This document shows positions 44,865 through 57,309 of a stretch of 64,000 nucleotides of DNA, in pieces. Every line of letters starts with the position of its first letter. Position 1 is the first letter of the stretch. The stretch is from Termitomyces sp. T153. Its lineage: Eukaryota > Basidiomycota > Agaricomycetes > Agaricales > Lyophyllaceae. The notes below the pieces were generated by a model, which was not told the origin of the DNA, searched no databases, and was given only the letters and a program-made list of their open reading frames with translations. The stretch is taken from contig JACKQL020000007.1 of NCBI GenBank assembly GCA_018296165.2, positions 806,001 to 870,000 of the forward strand, given 5' to 3'. Position numbers and translations under genes: made by a program.

Positions 44865-46934
44865 ATGCCCACTTGTGGTCGCCCATACCATGCTCTCGGC
44901 CCTGCAATCCAGTCGATAACCCGTGTAACCCCTTGGCATCTTCCTAGAGCCTCCTCGCGTCCTTCCTCGTCGCGTTTTTCCTCAACCCTCTCTCACATAC
45001 CAAGTCTCCTCAATGCCGTACCCGAATCCTCGCCTCAAGCCTATTTACGCGAGCGGAAGTTCAACGACCTCAAGAATTCCTTACTCCGAGGGGATAGCCC
45101 GTCTCGTGTGTGGACAGATTACAGTGATCTGCTCAATGTCATGGGATTCGAGAAATTGCCTGTGGAGGTCCATCAACAAGTTCTCAGAAAATGCACTTAC
45201 CCAAGCTCTGAACATCGAGTAGGCGTAGGCAAGCGTTTGGCCGCAGGGAAGTCACCATCGGTTCGTCACATACACGAAGGTCGTTTCCAGACTATAATCC
45301 GGAACATCCGTACCAGTAATGGGAGGCCTGCATTGGATGACTACCATTTCATTCTGGAGCAATTCGCTGCCATTGGTTATGACATTGGCGTCATGCATGT
45401 GTACAAGGAGCTCAAACAGGCTGGCATAAAGCCTGAACCCAAGACCTTCAGTCTATGCCTCCAGGCTATTACCTACCGCATGACCCTTCCTCTTTCCAAG
45501 AATAAAACAGAATCTAGGTCGGAACAAGGTCGCCAAATGATGCACGACCTCGTTCGCGAAATGCGGAACCTTCGCATTACCTTTACCTCCACCAACCTCG
45601 ATTTGACCATCCGAATCCTCAAGGAAACATTGGATATGGAGACCTTCGAGGAGCTGATGAAATGGGGATACGGAATTGACCTGTCAACTCCCGACTGCCC
45701 ACCATTAGAGTTTCTGGGTTCCCAAAATATAAAATCGGACCTTGGCCTTCAAACTCCAGCCACCAGAATCCCGACACAACAGCCATTCTCCACAGCGGCT
45801 CTAAATACGACAATCGATATTCTTGGTCGAATAGGCAATGTTTCCAAGCTTGTCCAAGCATTTGAGGTCCTCACGCAGCCTCTACCCCGCGCTAAAGATC
45901 ACACGTTCTCCTCATTTGATGATGACGACGATTTTGGTGTTACTAATCCCCCATGTTCCACCTGGATCCCCCCTCATGCGACGCCCAATACAACGTCTTA
46001 CATCATGCTTATCCGACACTTGTGCTGGGCTGGCCATGCAACACTTGCCCGACACTATGCAAGAGAAGCCATCTATTGGGATCGCCAAAAGGACCGGGTC
46101 ACAAAGACAAAAATCAACAGTCGCTGCGATGAAATCCCTGCTCCTAGGATCTCGGTCAACCGTGGCACGCTCCTCCCTATTCTTGGGTTAAGTAACCGCA
46201 TGAAGAATCTTACTTTGACCCGTTGGTTACTTCGAAAACTTCCTGGAGTGCTGAAGCTTAAAAGATACAACCTTGAATATTATACCAAGTATCGGGAAAA
46301 GGTAGAAAAGAGACAGGCACGGGAGCAAGCTCGAGCAGAGGTCAAGGAAAGGAAGACCGTAAGAAAAAACCAACAACTACGCCCCTCTTCCGGTTCATCT
46401 ACTGTGGAGACATCCGCTGACGACACACGCTCTGACACAACTGCCAATTCACCAGAAGACAATCCGCCTATTTCGCTCATCGAGCGGAGTCGTCGCAATA
46501 GGCCGCATGAGACAGACATCTTCGAACTTGACGTCGACTCTTTACCGCCATTGCCCTCTCCTTCTTCTAAAGAGCCAGTCAAACTCCTTGACATCAACCT
46601 CCATATACGCGTACTAGAACGTGACATCGCCGAGCTCGAGGAATTTTCGAAACACGTTGAATACGTACTCAGCCGGAACACACAACGTGTCAAGGAAAGT
46701 TTGGGGCGCCGCGTCTGGGAAGACAAGGATATCTATCTAGCAGATGAGGATACCCGGCGAAGTGTATCTCGAGAGGAGTGGGTCAAGCGTGTGGGTTTCA
46801 GCCACGAGAAACCAAAGGATCCACCCCGACGTCCATCTACCAAGATACCTGCCAGGTTCTTCCAGAGTAATCAGGTAAAAAAGACTGAAGCCCCCCAAAG
46901 CGTCCTTGGACATCTGGTCTCCACTCAGCGGTAA
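44865..46934 (+). CDS. mitochondrial pentatricopeptide-repeat-like protein
   Basis: Single exon of 689 residues. I place the start at 44865 (MPTCGRPYHALGPAIQ), which gives an Arg/Ser-rich, acid-free presequence for mitochondria; an in-frame ATG at 44754 is less likely. Residues about 150-200 (DDYHFILEQFAAIGYDIGVMHVYKELKQAGIKPEPKTFSLCLQAI) have the helix-turn-helix pattern of PPR units, with further degenerate units (NTTIDILGRIGNVSKLVQAFEVL, TSYIMLIRHLCWAGHATLARHYAREAI). The last 200 residues are highly charged, with coiled-coil-like stretches. Such proteins bind organellar RNA in processing or translation. The specific orthologue is not clear. Confidence 0.75.
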   Translation: MPTCGRPYHALGPAIQSITRVTPWHLPRASSRPSSSRFSSTLSHIPSLLNAVPESSPQAYLRERKFNDLKNSLLRGDSPSRVWTDYSDLLNVMGFEKLPVEVHQQVLRKCTYPSSEHRVGVGKRLAAGKSPSVRHIHEGRFQTIIRNIRTSNGRPALDDYHFILEQFAAIGYDIGVMHVYKELKQAGIKPEPKTFSLCLQAITYRMTLPLSKNKTESRSEQGRQMMHDLVREMRNLRITFTSTNLDLTIRILKETLDMETFEELMKWGYGIDLSTPDCPPLEFLGSQNIKSDLGLQTPATRIPTQQPFSTAALNTTIDILGRIGNVSKLVQAFEVLTQPLPRAKDHTFSSFDDDDDFGVTNPPCSTWIPPHATPNTTSYIMLIRHLCWAGHATLARHYAREAIYWDRQKDRVTKTKINSRCDEIPAPRISVNRGTLLPILGLSNRMKNLTLTRWLLRKLPGVLKLKRYNLEYYTKYREKVEKRQAREQARAEVKERKTVRKNQQLRPSSGSSTVETSADDTRSDTTANSPEDNPPISLIERSRRNRPHETDIFELDVDSLPPLPSPSSKEPVKLLDINLHIRVLERDIAELEEFSKHVEYVLSRNTQRVKESLGRRVWEDKDIYLADEDTRRSVSREEWVKRVGFSHEKPKDPPRRPSTKIPARFFQSNQVKKTEAPQSVLGHLVSTQR

Positions 46935-47257
46935 CCTAAGCTAGACTGAGGTATTGTAGTTTTGCATTTTTACCTGCCCATAATTTACTTCTGACTGTGT
47001 ACATTACCTCGGCAGATGTTGTTTGTTCCTTGACATCAATGCAAGGTCAGCGCCGCGCACTTCGAGTTGGGTAGTGGGCAAAGCGATTGCAGTTGAGGTT
47101 TACCGCTAATGATATTGACATCGAATACATCATGTTAATTAATATCTCCGGGAAGACGTATCCCTGACTACACTTCTGTTCTGAGTTCGTAGGCTGGTAG
47201 TATAAAATCAGCGAGAACAGGAAATAACAGGTTCAGAAGAATCTGGTGGCGTCTCCT
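46935..47257. other. convergent intergenic region
   Basis: 323 bp between two gene ends facing each other (PPR-like plus strand, PCH2 minus strand). AT-rich 3' ends; no gene seen. Confidence 0.55.
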
Positions 47258-49141
47258 TCAGTTTAGCCGCTGTAGCTCCTTCATTTGATCTTGGACAACT
47301 CTCTCCATCCCATCTAACCATGCATCAACATCTGCACCCCCATCGGAAGAGGAACTTGGTTGCGCTGTACTGGGAGCAGAGCTAGCTGAGTCAGCACCAA
47401 AGTTATAGACATTTCCAATGCCAATGTAACGGGCGAGTGCTAGGACCGGAAGGCGGCGAAGAGCGCGTCCTGACAAACTGTGGGCCTGACATGACGGAAG
47501 TTGACGACGTCACGAGGAAGAAGATAAAAGTAGTATACTCACCTTGCATTGTGCTGCGAGGACCAATAATCTCAAGGCAACAGACTTCGATTTGGAACGC
47601 GGATGGTCATTCGAAGTCAGGATTGACGAAGATGTCGCTTTGGCTGTAGCCTCGAAAATGTGGGCCTGCCGAAGAGTAGGTACATTCTAAATGCCCAGGA
47701 CAGCAGTCAGTTTGGCTTCGTAAATTACGTCAAAAGCATTGGACTTCCGATAGACGCGACTATTCCCTTCGCCACAATCTCACACAAACAGGTGCGCAAT
47801 ATCTCGTAGATGGCATCGCGTGACGGCAGGTCGATATATTGCACGATGTCTGCACGATCCACGAATGCACTGTCTGTGATTTGGACTTGATCAGCAGCAG
47901 CAGCATCAGGAGCTTCCGGGAAGTGTGTTCATACCAATGGCCTTCACAAGGTTACTTGTTGACATGATAAGCACATTTTTACGATGCCTCAATTTGTCAA
48001 GCTGTGTGAGCAGTGCGTTAACAACCTAGGAAAGGTGAGCGAATCTAGTGTACGCAATTGGATCGATTGCAAACCCTTAAACCGTCAGAGGGCTCTGTCC
48101 CCGCCATCGCGCCTGCTCGGGCAGCCGTCAAAGATTCAACCTCATCTATTCAACCGGGGTCAAACTCCTATCCTTGTAGAAGCACGAAAACATACCAATC
48201 AAAACCACTAAGAAAGCGTCCTCTTCGTCAACTAATTCGGTAATGCTATTAAACAGACGCTGTACGAGCTTCCCAGATTCAGAGAACCACTTGGAGAAAA
48301 GAGAGTGGGAATTAATCTCGAGTAACCGGGCATGCGAGTACCTGGATGGAATAAGTCAATACTTGACATGACGCTGCAAGGACTAATCACGACTTGCCGA
48401 TGAGAGAGGCGTATAGACAACTTTTGCGCTAATGCGCGACATAAAGAGGTTTTTCCGGTACCAGGGGGACCATGTAACAGAACCACGCGGTTCCAGGAAA
48501 CGAGGTTGACTAGACTGATAATGAAGATGCACCAATGAGACCATTTTCGAGGACTCACAATCGACATTAGCATCACTCAGAAGCAATGTAGCATGTATGT
48601 AGTCCAAGAGTTTCAACTTGATGTCATCCGCATATATCAACGAATCCCATAGTCCTTCCCAAGTACTGTTGGGCAATTCACAAACACTGGCCGCCATCGT
48701 GTCGTCATCGTCATCTCTGACCCCCGCACTATTTGAGAATTCTTCGAAAGAATCAGAGTCTGAGGGTTGATAAACGTGTATCTGAAGTGCCGCATCTTCC
48801 AGAGCCAGAGTATGTGATGGACATGCGGACTCGGAAACAGAGATTCTATCCACCGACGAGATGAGTTCTGGGACATCTTGCCAGCCATCTAGAGTTGAAG
48901 GGAGGCTGATGCGCTCGAAGGTTTTGATATATGTGTGCGCCGAATTTCTGATCGAGTCAAATCGTGCTGCAGCTCTAGGTTTTAAGCGCACTTCAACTAC
49001 AAAGGTCGCAACTCCAAGTCAGTACCGACGTGCCGATTTGCCTACTAACGTACCATGTACTGTCCATTTTGAGGTCGTCTTTTGGATTTTTGTTGGCGCT
49101 TCAACCTCGTGGGTACCTTCCATAATGACGTCGGCGGTCAT
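47258..49141 (-). CDS. PCH2: pachytene checkpoint AAA+ ATPase PCH2/TRIP13
   Basis: Read on the minus strand over about nine exons. Start ATG at 49141 ([12 protein letters not shown]) or the in-frame ATG at 49123. Landmarks: [38 protein letters not shown]; Walker [19 protein letters not shown] at about 48430-48471; [18 protein letters not shown]; Walker [14 protein letters not shown] split by an intron; [33 protein letters not shown]; and the C-terminal [17 protein letters not shown]. Pch2 remodels HORMA-domain proteins (Hop1, Mad2) in meiotic recombination and spindle checkpoint control. All ATPase motifs are intact. The end [18 protein letters not shown] closes at 47258. Confidence 0.92.
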
Positions 49142-49268
49142 ATATATGCAAAAGTCTAGAAACAACGAGGCAACAACGAAAGTATCGTAAAATAAACAAC
49201 GCGCCTATTGTATAGACGCGTCGGACACTGATCACATGTCCAACAACTTGACTTCTTCGTGATACATC

Positions 49269-49842
49269 ATGTCGAATGATGCTCTTTCACAAGAGAAACA
49301 GGAGACCTCCACAACTTCGAATTTGATTCCTGTTGACGTATCGACTTTCGACTTTCCTGAAATACTGTCCGTTCCTAATGTTACAATCGAATTCTGCGAT
49401 AGAGTGCGATGCATTACCTCAGATCTTACAGCTCCTTCTGACTACATTTGATCTGATTCAGTGCCGATGGTTAGTCCCAAAGACGTCAGTCCTCACTTTA
49501 TTTCATTCTTTGTAGGCTTCATCGAGCGAGCTGGACACAAATTGAACTGCTCCTTACTTTCCCTTCGCCAGCATTGGGATCTGTGACTTTGATCCCTCTT
49601 AATTCTGAGGAGACCGCTGGTCGCTTCCGTGTATGGCTATCTATACCATCTCAGCCTCCCTCTCTATTATGGGATCGGAAGGTAGAAGGTGGTTTTCCAG
49701 AACTCAGAGTCCTAGTGCGAAATTCGGATTGTCTTCTTGAATCTTTGATCTCTAACTTGTTCATGTCCCGGTTCAGAAACAGCGTTTACGCGATCACCTG
49801 CAACCAGGAAAATCTCTCGGGCACTCAGATAAGAAGGTTTGA
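49269..49842 (+). CDS. Rdx/SelW-like thioredoxin-fold protein
   Basis: Four exons: 49269-49403, an 8-nt microexon 49462-49469, 49516-49714 and 49777-49842, giving 135 residues. They assemble the family core VTIEFCDRCRWLHRASW (CXXC redox motif, Cys in place of selenocysteine), LLLTFPSPALGSVTLIPLN, GRFRVWL, LLWDRKVEGGFPELRVLKQRLRDHLQPGKSLGHSDKK. Proteins of this SelT/W/H (Rdx) family are small redox proteins of uncertain substrate. It is divergent from PCH2 with about 127 bp between start codons, suggesting a shared promoter. Confidence 0.88.
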
Positions 49843-50145
49843 TAATATATGGAGGGGAAGACGGCACCGGAGACACACTCATGGGTAGAAATATTGATTC
49901 GGACTGTATCTGAACTCATTAATGAAATGAAAGGAGGAGAATATCCAAGTTCAAACGAAATCTAGTACGACTTCTATACCATCGACCAGATTTCTCACCT
50001 CGAAATTGATAATTCGGAATATTGATTTTCATGGTGTTTCTTTAGCCGCTTAACTTATCAGTATCAATGGTTGATTTAGAAGTACCTTACGTTTGCGAAT
50101 CAGGAACGGACACTCTCCAGATCTTTGTCGTTGACCCTTTCCACG

Positions 50146-52192
50146 ATGAGCGACCAACAAGTGACCACTGGCATCAAAAAGATACCAACTTCGAATGTTG
50201 GTGACATCGCTGACATCACTCAAGTTTTCTTAGGCGAACAACTACTTGTTTCCCATGATGGCCTCAGTCAATACAGCCGCCACTCATCCTCTGCAGGGCA
50301 CTCAGCTTGTGGCCTTGCAGCGTTGGATTGTGTCCGCCTTACATTTGAGAAACAAAATGCTGGTGTTACGGGTGAAGATTTGATTCGTTGGCTATCTTCT
50401 CGTCAAGGTACCGAGGTATGCAAGGGATCTCGAACCCGACAATAGACTACTAAAAGCCTACTATGACGAATCTTCATAGGAAATAACTTCGATATGTGAA
50501 TTTTGGACCAACCCTTCTCATTTGGACGTGGAAGATATCCTTAAAGTGCTTTATTTCAGTAACTCTGTCAATCTCCTGGAAACTTACTATGAAACATGTG
50601 GATTGGCGAGTTTTCGGATGCTTTTACAGTAAGCTAAGGTGTCCACGTCCACTTCCGCGTGCGAATAACTTTTGATGCTTTAGAATCACTCAAAAAGTCT
50701 CTACCTTGTCGGCTGTAGTAATCACTAAACCTCCTGAAATCGTGGCGTGTATAAAACTACCAACACCAAAAGGAGATGTCTTCCTTGTGTTCGACTCTCA
50801 TATCCGCCCAAACCATCCAAATGGTGCCGGTTTTATCATCAATTCGTCCATTGAGGCTACTGCAACTTATCTGTCTCGCTTGTTCTGGGTCGACGAAACC
50901 TCTCTGACAGCGAAAGATGATTCATTTGGTTTCCAGATGGATCTTATCAGACAATTCTGCGGGTATATTATAGGTCCAAAGCCTTCTCCTGATGGCAACC
51001 TCGCCTTGACCCAATCTCTACTTGAGGCCAGTATCAAGATCTTGACACTCACTGCGGAGTTGGCTGATTCGAAGGCCACCATATTATCCTTGAAGGCCAA
51101 GTCACAACCGGACAATTTCAGGTTTATTGAATCACCCAATGGTGGCTGTAATCAGACTAAAAAACAGCGTAACAGGTGTGTACGACTTACAAACATGCGC
51201 ACATTTGCGCGGGCATTCATGATTTAATCCTGAAATGTTCCAGCTTAAGAGGTCCGTGGAGAACTAGTGTTGCATCTAGTTTTGGCAAACACCGTTTGGG
51301 AAAACCCTGTGTTGAAGAGAATCCAGATAAAATGGCTTTTGGCAGTGATAGTTGGGGCAAGCCTGCCAGCGATAAAATTTCAAGCGCATCCAGCTTTAAA
51401 ACACGAAAGCAGATTGAGAATGACTACGAGTGTGCCGTTCAGCTTCAGGAGGATTCGGAAATTGAAAACCTTTATAGAAAGCAGGAACGTCAGCCTGCGA
51501 AGGGGAATAAAATTTCTACTTGCATGTCATGTTCGAAACACTTGGAGCGTGACATGGTACGTATTTCAGTATGCAACCACTGGCTTTGCAAGAATTGCTT
51601 GAGGGAGTACGTGTCGTCGTCCCTGCGTCAAGATCATCAAGATCGTTTTCCAATATTTTGTCCTGTATGCGTGGCGTATAATACGTCCTTTCGGAACTCC
51701 GGTTGTGAGTTCTTTTATTTGTACTCGACGTGCAAACCTAAACGACTCTTCTTTGCCAGCCATTGATGAAAAAATTATCAGGCAAATTAGTACCACAGAG
51801 GAAGATTACCGAGCGTTCGAGAAGTCTCGGGCTAAGGGTCCCTTTGATGTTATACATTGCACAAGATTTCTATAGTTCTTTTCACGTCCCTTTCTCGTAC
51901 TCACTACGCGATACTACATAGGTGACAAACAGGTTCACACGTTAGCCGAAAAGAACATCAAGAGATGAATATTCTGGATTGCCCTTCGCCATCTTGCCGT
52001 TGCGTGTGGTGTAAAAAATGCCGACAAAAGGTAACTCCTGAACGCGAGCACGACTGTCGAGTATCATTGAAAGCTCGGAGCTCACGTTCAAGAAGTTTTG
52101 CTCAGGTAGCATCGAAACAATCGTGTCGGGTCATGTTCTCAATCCAACTATCACAGGTTGTTTCCAATGCTAATGCGATTGGAGGACAGTAA
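50146..52192 (+). CDS. papain-like/RING-IBR (RBR-type) protein, 3' half damaged or truncated
   Basis: Exons about 50146-50418, 50480-50629, 50687-51175, 51243-51703 and 51760-51832 and beyond join well. N-terminal part: HSACGLAALDCVRLTFEKQ, ICEFWTNPSHLDVEDIL, ETYYETCGLASFRMLLQ, VFLVFDSHIRPNHPNGAGFI; a Cys at the start of a helix and a later D-x-H recall papain-like deubiquitinases. Then RING1: CMSCSKHLERDMV, CNHWLCKNCLREYV, CPVC. An IBR piece CPSPSCRCVWCKKC follows at about 51978-52020 but in a shifted frame and after an unclear splice near 51857. No RING2 with its catalytic Cys is visible before the stop at 52192. It may be a truncated gene or a sequence error. Confidence 0.6.
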
Positions 52193-52679
52193 AACCATGT
52201 TACATCATTCTTGCGTTCCCTCGAGAAATATGTCCTCTGTCCTGAGTAGCGGATGATTGTGAGATGTTATTAGTATCTGCACACACACTCAAGCTTGCAT
52301 TGCTTGACTCAGTCCACATCTCTGAGCTTTTGTCCGGGTCCACTGACTACTTATAAGTGACAAGAATTTGTGTACCAATTGAACTCCGCCCGGGCCCAGC
52401 TGTATACCAGACAGCTGTGGTATTATCACTCATTGTTTTCATGTCTTGATGTTGCTGAATTTGCTGAAGAAAGTGCAAGAGAATCAAGATGAGCTTGAAT
52501 TCGAGGGGACATTCTTACAACTGGATACATGCGAGTAATCAGCCCTTCACGTGTAAGGATATCGCCTTGATTTCAGATGGCATCATACATACTTAAGCTT
52601 TCGGCTCGCTTCTGTTTGATACAATTTTGTAAACTTGTTTGTTCTGCTCAAGAGTGTCGCTTGCCTTCTGTCCTCCGCC
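52193..52679. other. intergenic region before the CLASP gene
   Basis: 487 bp. Expected RING2 codons of the preceding gene are not found here in any frame. Probably old 3' sequence plus the CLASP promoter. Confidence 0.5.
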
Positions 52680-55600
52680 ATGGCCTCGGACGGCCTCGAG
52701 CGGCTCATCAATCAATGCAAAAGCAATGGTTGGTCTTTTATTCTTTCCATAATTGAATCGCTGGCGTGATCTTCCCGTTATAGATGTTGATGTCAAAGTT
52801 GACGCGCTCTCGAAAATGCAGGCCGCTTTTCAAGGTGGAATAGAGGTGATAAAAGCCTCTTTCTAGAAGGAGCAGAATGTTATGAACTTGAACGCAACAG
52901 ATTGATGACTCAGACGGTCTGCTCAATGTCTTGAAAGCATGTTTGCGGATACCTAACCAACATTTAACAACCGCCACGTTGGCTGCCTTGCCTCCCCTGC
53001 TCCCTCTACTTCTTTCACGACCAGCGGGTTCTTTTCAGGCATCGAGCACCCAGCCTCGATCCCCCTCGTCCTCGACGTCCTCCGTGAACCCCTCTGGCGT
53101 AGATGTGGCGACACTACGTCAAGTACTCAATACATTCCTGCCTGCCGGTGGTGTAATTGATCGATTGGGAGACAAAGAGAAGGCTCAGCTCAAGGCACGA
53201 GAAACTCTAGTGATCATGGGGGGACTTGCCTTTCGGACAGGAAGTGGAAGCGCGATGCCATCAAAATCAAAAGACAAGGGTCTTGAAACACCTCTCGCGA
53301 TGTTCGAACGCTTTCTCAGAGAAGGAGGGTTGGCAAGTAAGATTTGGAAAGTTCGTGAACAGGTATGATGATGAGGATGAAAGTCGGACCTATGCTGACA
53401 TTATGAGCAGTCCATCTTGACTTTAGTGCATATCAGACGTGCCCACCATCAATTTCCAATCCGTCCCTACCTCTCCTTACTCGTTGACTGCCTGGAAGAT
53501 ACAGATGCACACGTCCGAGATTGCGCCCGACAATCAGTCATTGAGTTATTCACAGGTCCAGGTGTAACGGATGGTGCGCGCGCCGATCTAAAGAAGGAAA
53601 TGACGAAAAAAGGCGTTCGGAAAACCATTGTTGAAGGAGTCCTGTCGAAAGTCCTTGGAGCATCAGTCAATAGCAACACTTACGGTCACGAAGGCTCAGA
53701 GAATGGAGACGCACCCGATACCAAACCCAAAGAGTATATACCCCCAAGTCTTATGCTTCAAGGCCGAAGACCAACAACAGGAAGTCAAATAGGAGTTTCC
53801 CGGACTTTTAGTCAGGGGAGCGTCAAGGATGCATCACGGCCTAGTAGTCGTGCAGCAACGAGCCCTCCTTTGACAGGTCCACCGGCCCCTCAGATTCCTA
53901 CGAATGAATCTGCCGACATCCAACCTGTATATGTAGGTTTTTGTCTTTTGTTTGATAAAATATTGCAATTCGACCTCGCTTCAGATCGCATCCATAAGGG
54001 ATTTGGAAAACGAGTTCGCTGTCATGTCGAAACCATTTGAGGCAAGTCCATATTGTATTCTCCCTGAGTAATACTTGAACAGTCTGTGCAGGGGAAGGAA
54101 ACAGAACATAATTGGGCTGCTCGAGAGCAGGCAGTTCTTCGAGTACGTGGAATGCTGAAAGGAGATGTGCATCTACGTTATATGGATATATTCCTTGTTT
54201 TATTAAAAGATGGATTCATTCAATGGTCACTAAAGACAGTACGTCTTTACCCTCGCTTTGTCTCATGACGATACGAATGTTTCTTTCGCAGCTTGTCAGT
54301 CTTCGGACAACTGTCTCAGCCAATACTTCGTTACTCTACAGTGAACTGGCAGCAGCCCTTGGATCATCGATTGATCCATTCTGCGAGATTCTGTTAACTA
54401 ACCTCCTAAAGATGGCAGGTCTTACGAAGAAAATCACTGCCCAACAGTCTCAAGCATCTGTGACAGCAATTATTGCGTACACCTCAGCCCAACCTCGTGT
54501 TGTTCTTCCGCTTCTATGGAATACCCTGCAAGAGAAAACCGTACAGGCGCGAACTTTCGTCGTTGGCCATGTAAAGCAATACGTCGGCGTCCACGGTCAT
54601 CGTTCCAAACACGTAATCGAGAGTACGAATGGACTGGAGTTACTCGAAAAATCCCTCAAAAAAGCCCTGAACGATGCCAATCCAGCTGTACGCGAGAATG
54701 CGCGTGTTTTGTTTTGGGTCTTTGAAGACGTCTGGCCTGAACAAGGTTTGACGATTCTCGAAAGTCTTGATCTGAATGCTCGCAAGCAGGTTGAAAAGCT
54801 CTGTCCCAAATCCGAACGGCTAACAAGTTTACCGCCTACCACTCCAAAGCCGAAGAAGTCACTCGCTGCAACCATTGCGGCCAGCAGGGCCAAAGCAAAA
54901 GCTATTGCAACAGCACCCCCCACCCTTCGTCATCAAGCAACCTCCGGTTCCCATGTACCTCCCGTACAACGTCCCGCTTCTCCGGCGACTTCCCCTAAAT
55001 CGTCAATCATTCGACCATCATCTCCTCTCAGAGTATCTGTATCTCCCCCCGCGCTAACGACGCCAGGGAGACCTCGTACTATATCGGGAACAATGTCCCG
55101 TTCTGTGAACGGCACAGGTGTCCCATCTTCCCATTCGCGCTCACCGTCTAGCGGTTCCAATGGTTCTGGAGTGGCCGCGTCTCCTCCCTCACCCAGCAAC
55201 TTCCGGCGTCGAGCTTCATCTCCCCTTGCTACAAGTACAACATCGACGAATCGACCTATCACTGTGCGTAAAGCGTTACAATCATCGCCGCCCTCGTCGA
55301 GTCACGTCCCCCCCGATGCTCACAACGCTAATGGCGCCGGACGCACACCTGCCGTGCCCATTCCTGCCAGGCGTTCAAGACTGTCTCTTCAAATGGGGGA
55401 AGATGACGATGAATCTCTCTTAAAAGCGCGAATCGTGCCCATTCCAGACAGTGATTCCGATGAGGACCATTCCATAAATCTCATATCGTTTTCCACCCCT
55501 TTCGAGGTATACCCTCCCATGACCCCGCAGACGAGGACTGTTAATAATCACTCAGCATCACCCCGTTCTGTTGTTTCTAAACCGACTGTAGTTTCTAATG

Positions 55601-57182
55601 CTCTGTCCTCTGGTTCCGTGGCGGACATGGTTGCCGACCATCCTGTGGTTGAGGATGCTCTTCGTGCGCGAGCAGAGCAAGCAGAGAGTGCTGCAGAACG
55701 GTTACTGGAACTAGTAGACGCAGAGGAGGAGAGCTTACAACATTCCACGCTCCCGCCCTCTCTTCTGGTCGGTGGCAACAATGGGCATGCTGCTCCCAAA
55801 ACCAAAACCAAGGACAAACCTATGTCAGTCACTCTTGTTCAGAGCCGCACGATGCCTCCAGCCACTCCCATAAATAGAAACGCGGCGATCTTGAAGCAGG
55901 CGGCTATGTTCCAGGATAGCCCTATTCGTAGCGGGCAGCCACCTTCTTCCTTAGTAGATGTGCTACAGGGCAAGAAGCATGAGACGGGTTGGTGGTTGAA
56001 AAGGAAAGCTTGTAAGTTAGTTTTCTGTGAAACTGGGAATTATTTTCATGTCTCGAAAGTGGTTTCACAGGGTACTCCTCTCCGGGCAACTCAGTCGACA
56101 GACAAAGTGAAAGAACTCCAAAATTACATCACAGAATTGGTGGACGGGGAACTAGGCGTTCATGGACTCCAGAAGCTGGCCTTGTTCTCGATTGAAAACC
56201 CTGTGTCCGACGCGAATTCACCCCTTAACCCCGGTCAGGGTGTCCTAAACAGCCCTTCACCTTTCTTCAAATCAGCATCTGTGCGATCTCTCCACGCCGA
56301 TATTTGGGAGGTTGACAAAAACTTCGAACGCCTTTTCAACGCGCTTATCCAGTTCCTCGAGTCTCCGAATGTAGGCTCTTTCGTGTGACTATAGTCTCAA
56401 GGTATCTTACAAGATATTCTAGCCAGCGGAGGAGCTTGAATATGGACTGATCCTTCTATGGGAACTTATAGAAAATCAGGGTCAATACATAGAGGGCAGA
56501 GAATCCGATCTCTTTTCAGTTCTGCTGCGAGTACGTTATTGTAACAAACTCAACGTACGATCTTTGTTTGGACAATCAAGTTTGTGGCTGAATTTTCCAA
56601 CAGGTTTTAGAAGCCACCAGCACTATACGAGATGCACTTACTGCAAGCATTGAGCCTGTCTATGGCATCACCACGATGCATGCCAGCCTGCGTGCATTCC
56701 TTGCTGAATCGAGGCCTGCGATGTCGGACGACGATGTCATCTCCGCATCCTATGCATTTGGACTTATTGCACTAGGGAAGTTCATCCTGCGTCTCCCAGC
56801 TGAGATCGCAGAGGAAGAACTTCCGCGTCTCAGGGGAACACTCATATCGGTGCGTGACATTCTTTGGTCCGGCTCGTCCCGCTATTCATCCGTTGCATAG
56901 TCATTGAACGATAAGTCGTCTCTGATTGTACGTGAATCTGCCGCTGCGGTGATTATCGCTGCGCAGCTCGTTCTGCGTGACGAGACGCACCTCTTTGTGC
57001 TGCTGGACGGGCTTGCGGACGAGAAGAAGAACCTTCTCACGTACCTGTTCGATAAGCATGGCGCGCGTGGACTCACAACGGCCATCAGCTCTTCCGGTAT
57101 GGACAAGTTGCAAAAGGAGATCAACCGTTTGGATACCCGCACCAGTACTCCCTTCAAACCGGTGCCCGCTACTTTCTCGTAG
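52680..57182 (+). CDS. CLASP/Stu1 microtubule-stabilising protein
   Basis: Start MASDGLERLINQCKSND at 52680; about ten exons with short introns (for example 52729-52783, 53366-53410). N-terminal TOG/HEAT region: DVKVDALSKMQAAFQGGIE, ACLRIPNQHLTTATLAALPPLLPLLL, YLSLLVDCLEDTDAHVRDCARQSVIELF; CLASP_N-type middle (NWAAREQAVLRVRGML, LLYSELAAALGSSIDPFCEILLTNLLKMAG, VRENARVLFWVFEDVWPEQ); a long Ser/Pro/Arg-rich basic linker (54840-55400) for microtubule binding; and a C-terminal helical domain (HGLQKLALFSIENP, VDKNFERLFNALIQFLES, SSLIVRESAAAVIIAAQLV). Stop TAG 57180-57182. CLASPs promote microtubule rescue and spindle function. Internal borders are partly approximate. Confidence 0.88.
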
Positions 57183-57309
57183 ACCTTGGAAGCACCCTCA
57201 ATACCCCCTCTTGTCTCCGTGTATGAGTACTGTTGCTCTCTCATGTCCAAGTAATTGCATTGTTTTCTATGACATAGATTGGGTGTAATAGGTCGAAATA
57301 AATACATGC

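Noticed and set aside
47984..48243. Plus-strand frames over PCH2
   Set aside because: They run across introns and exons of the minus-strand AAA+ ATPase whose motifs are unambiguous.
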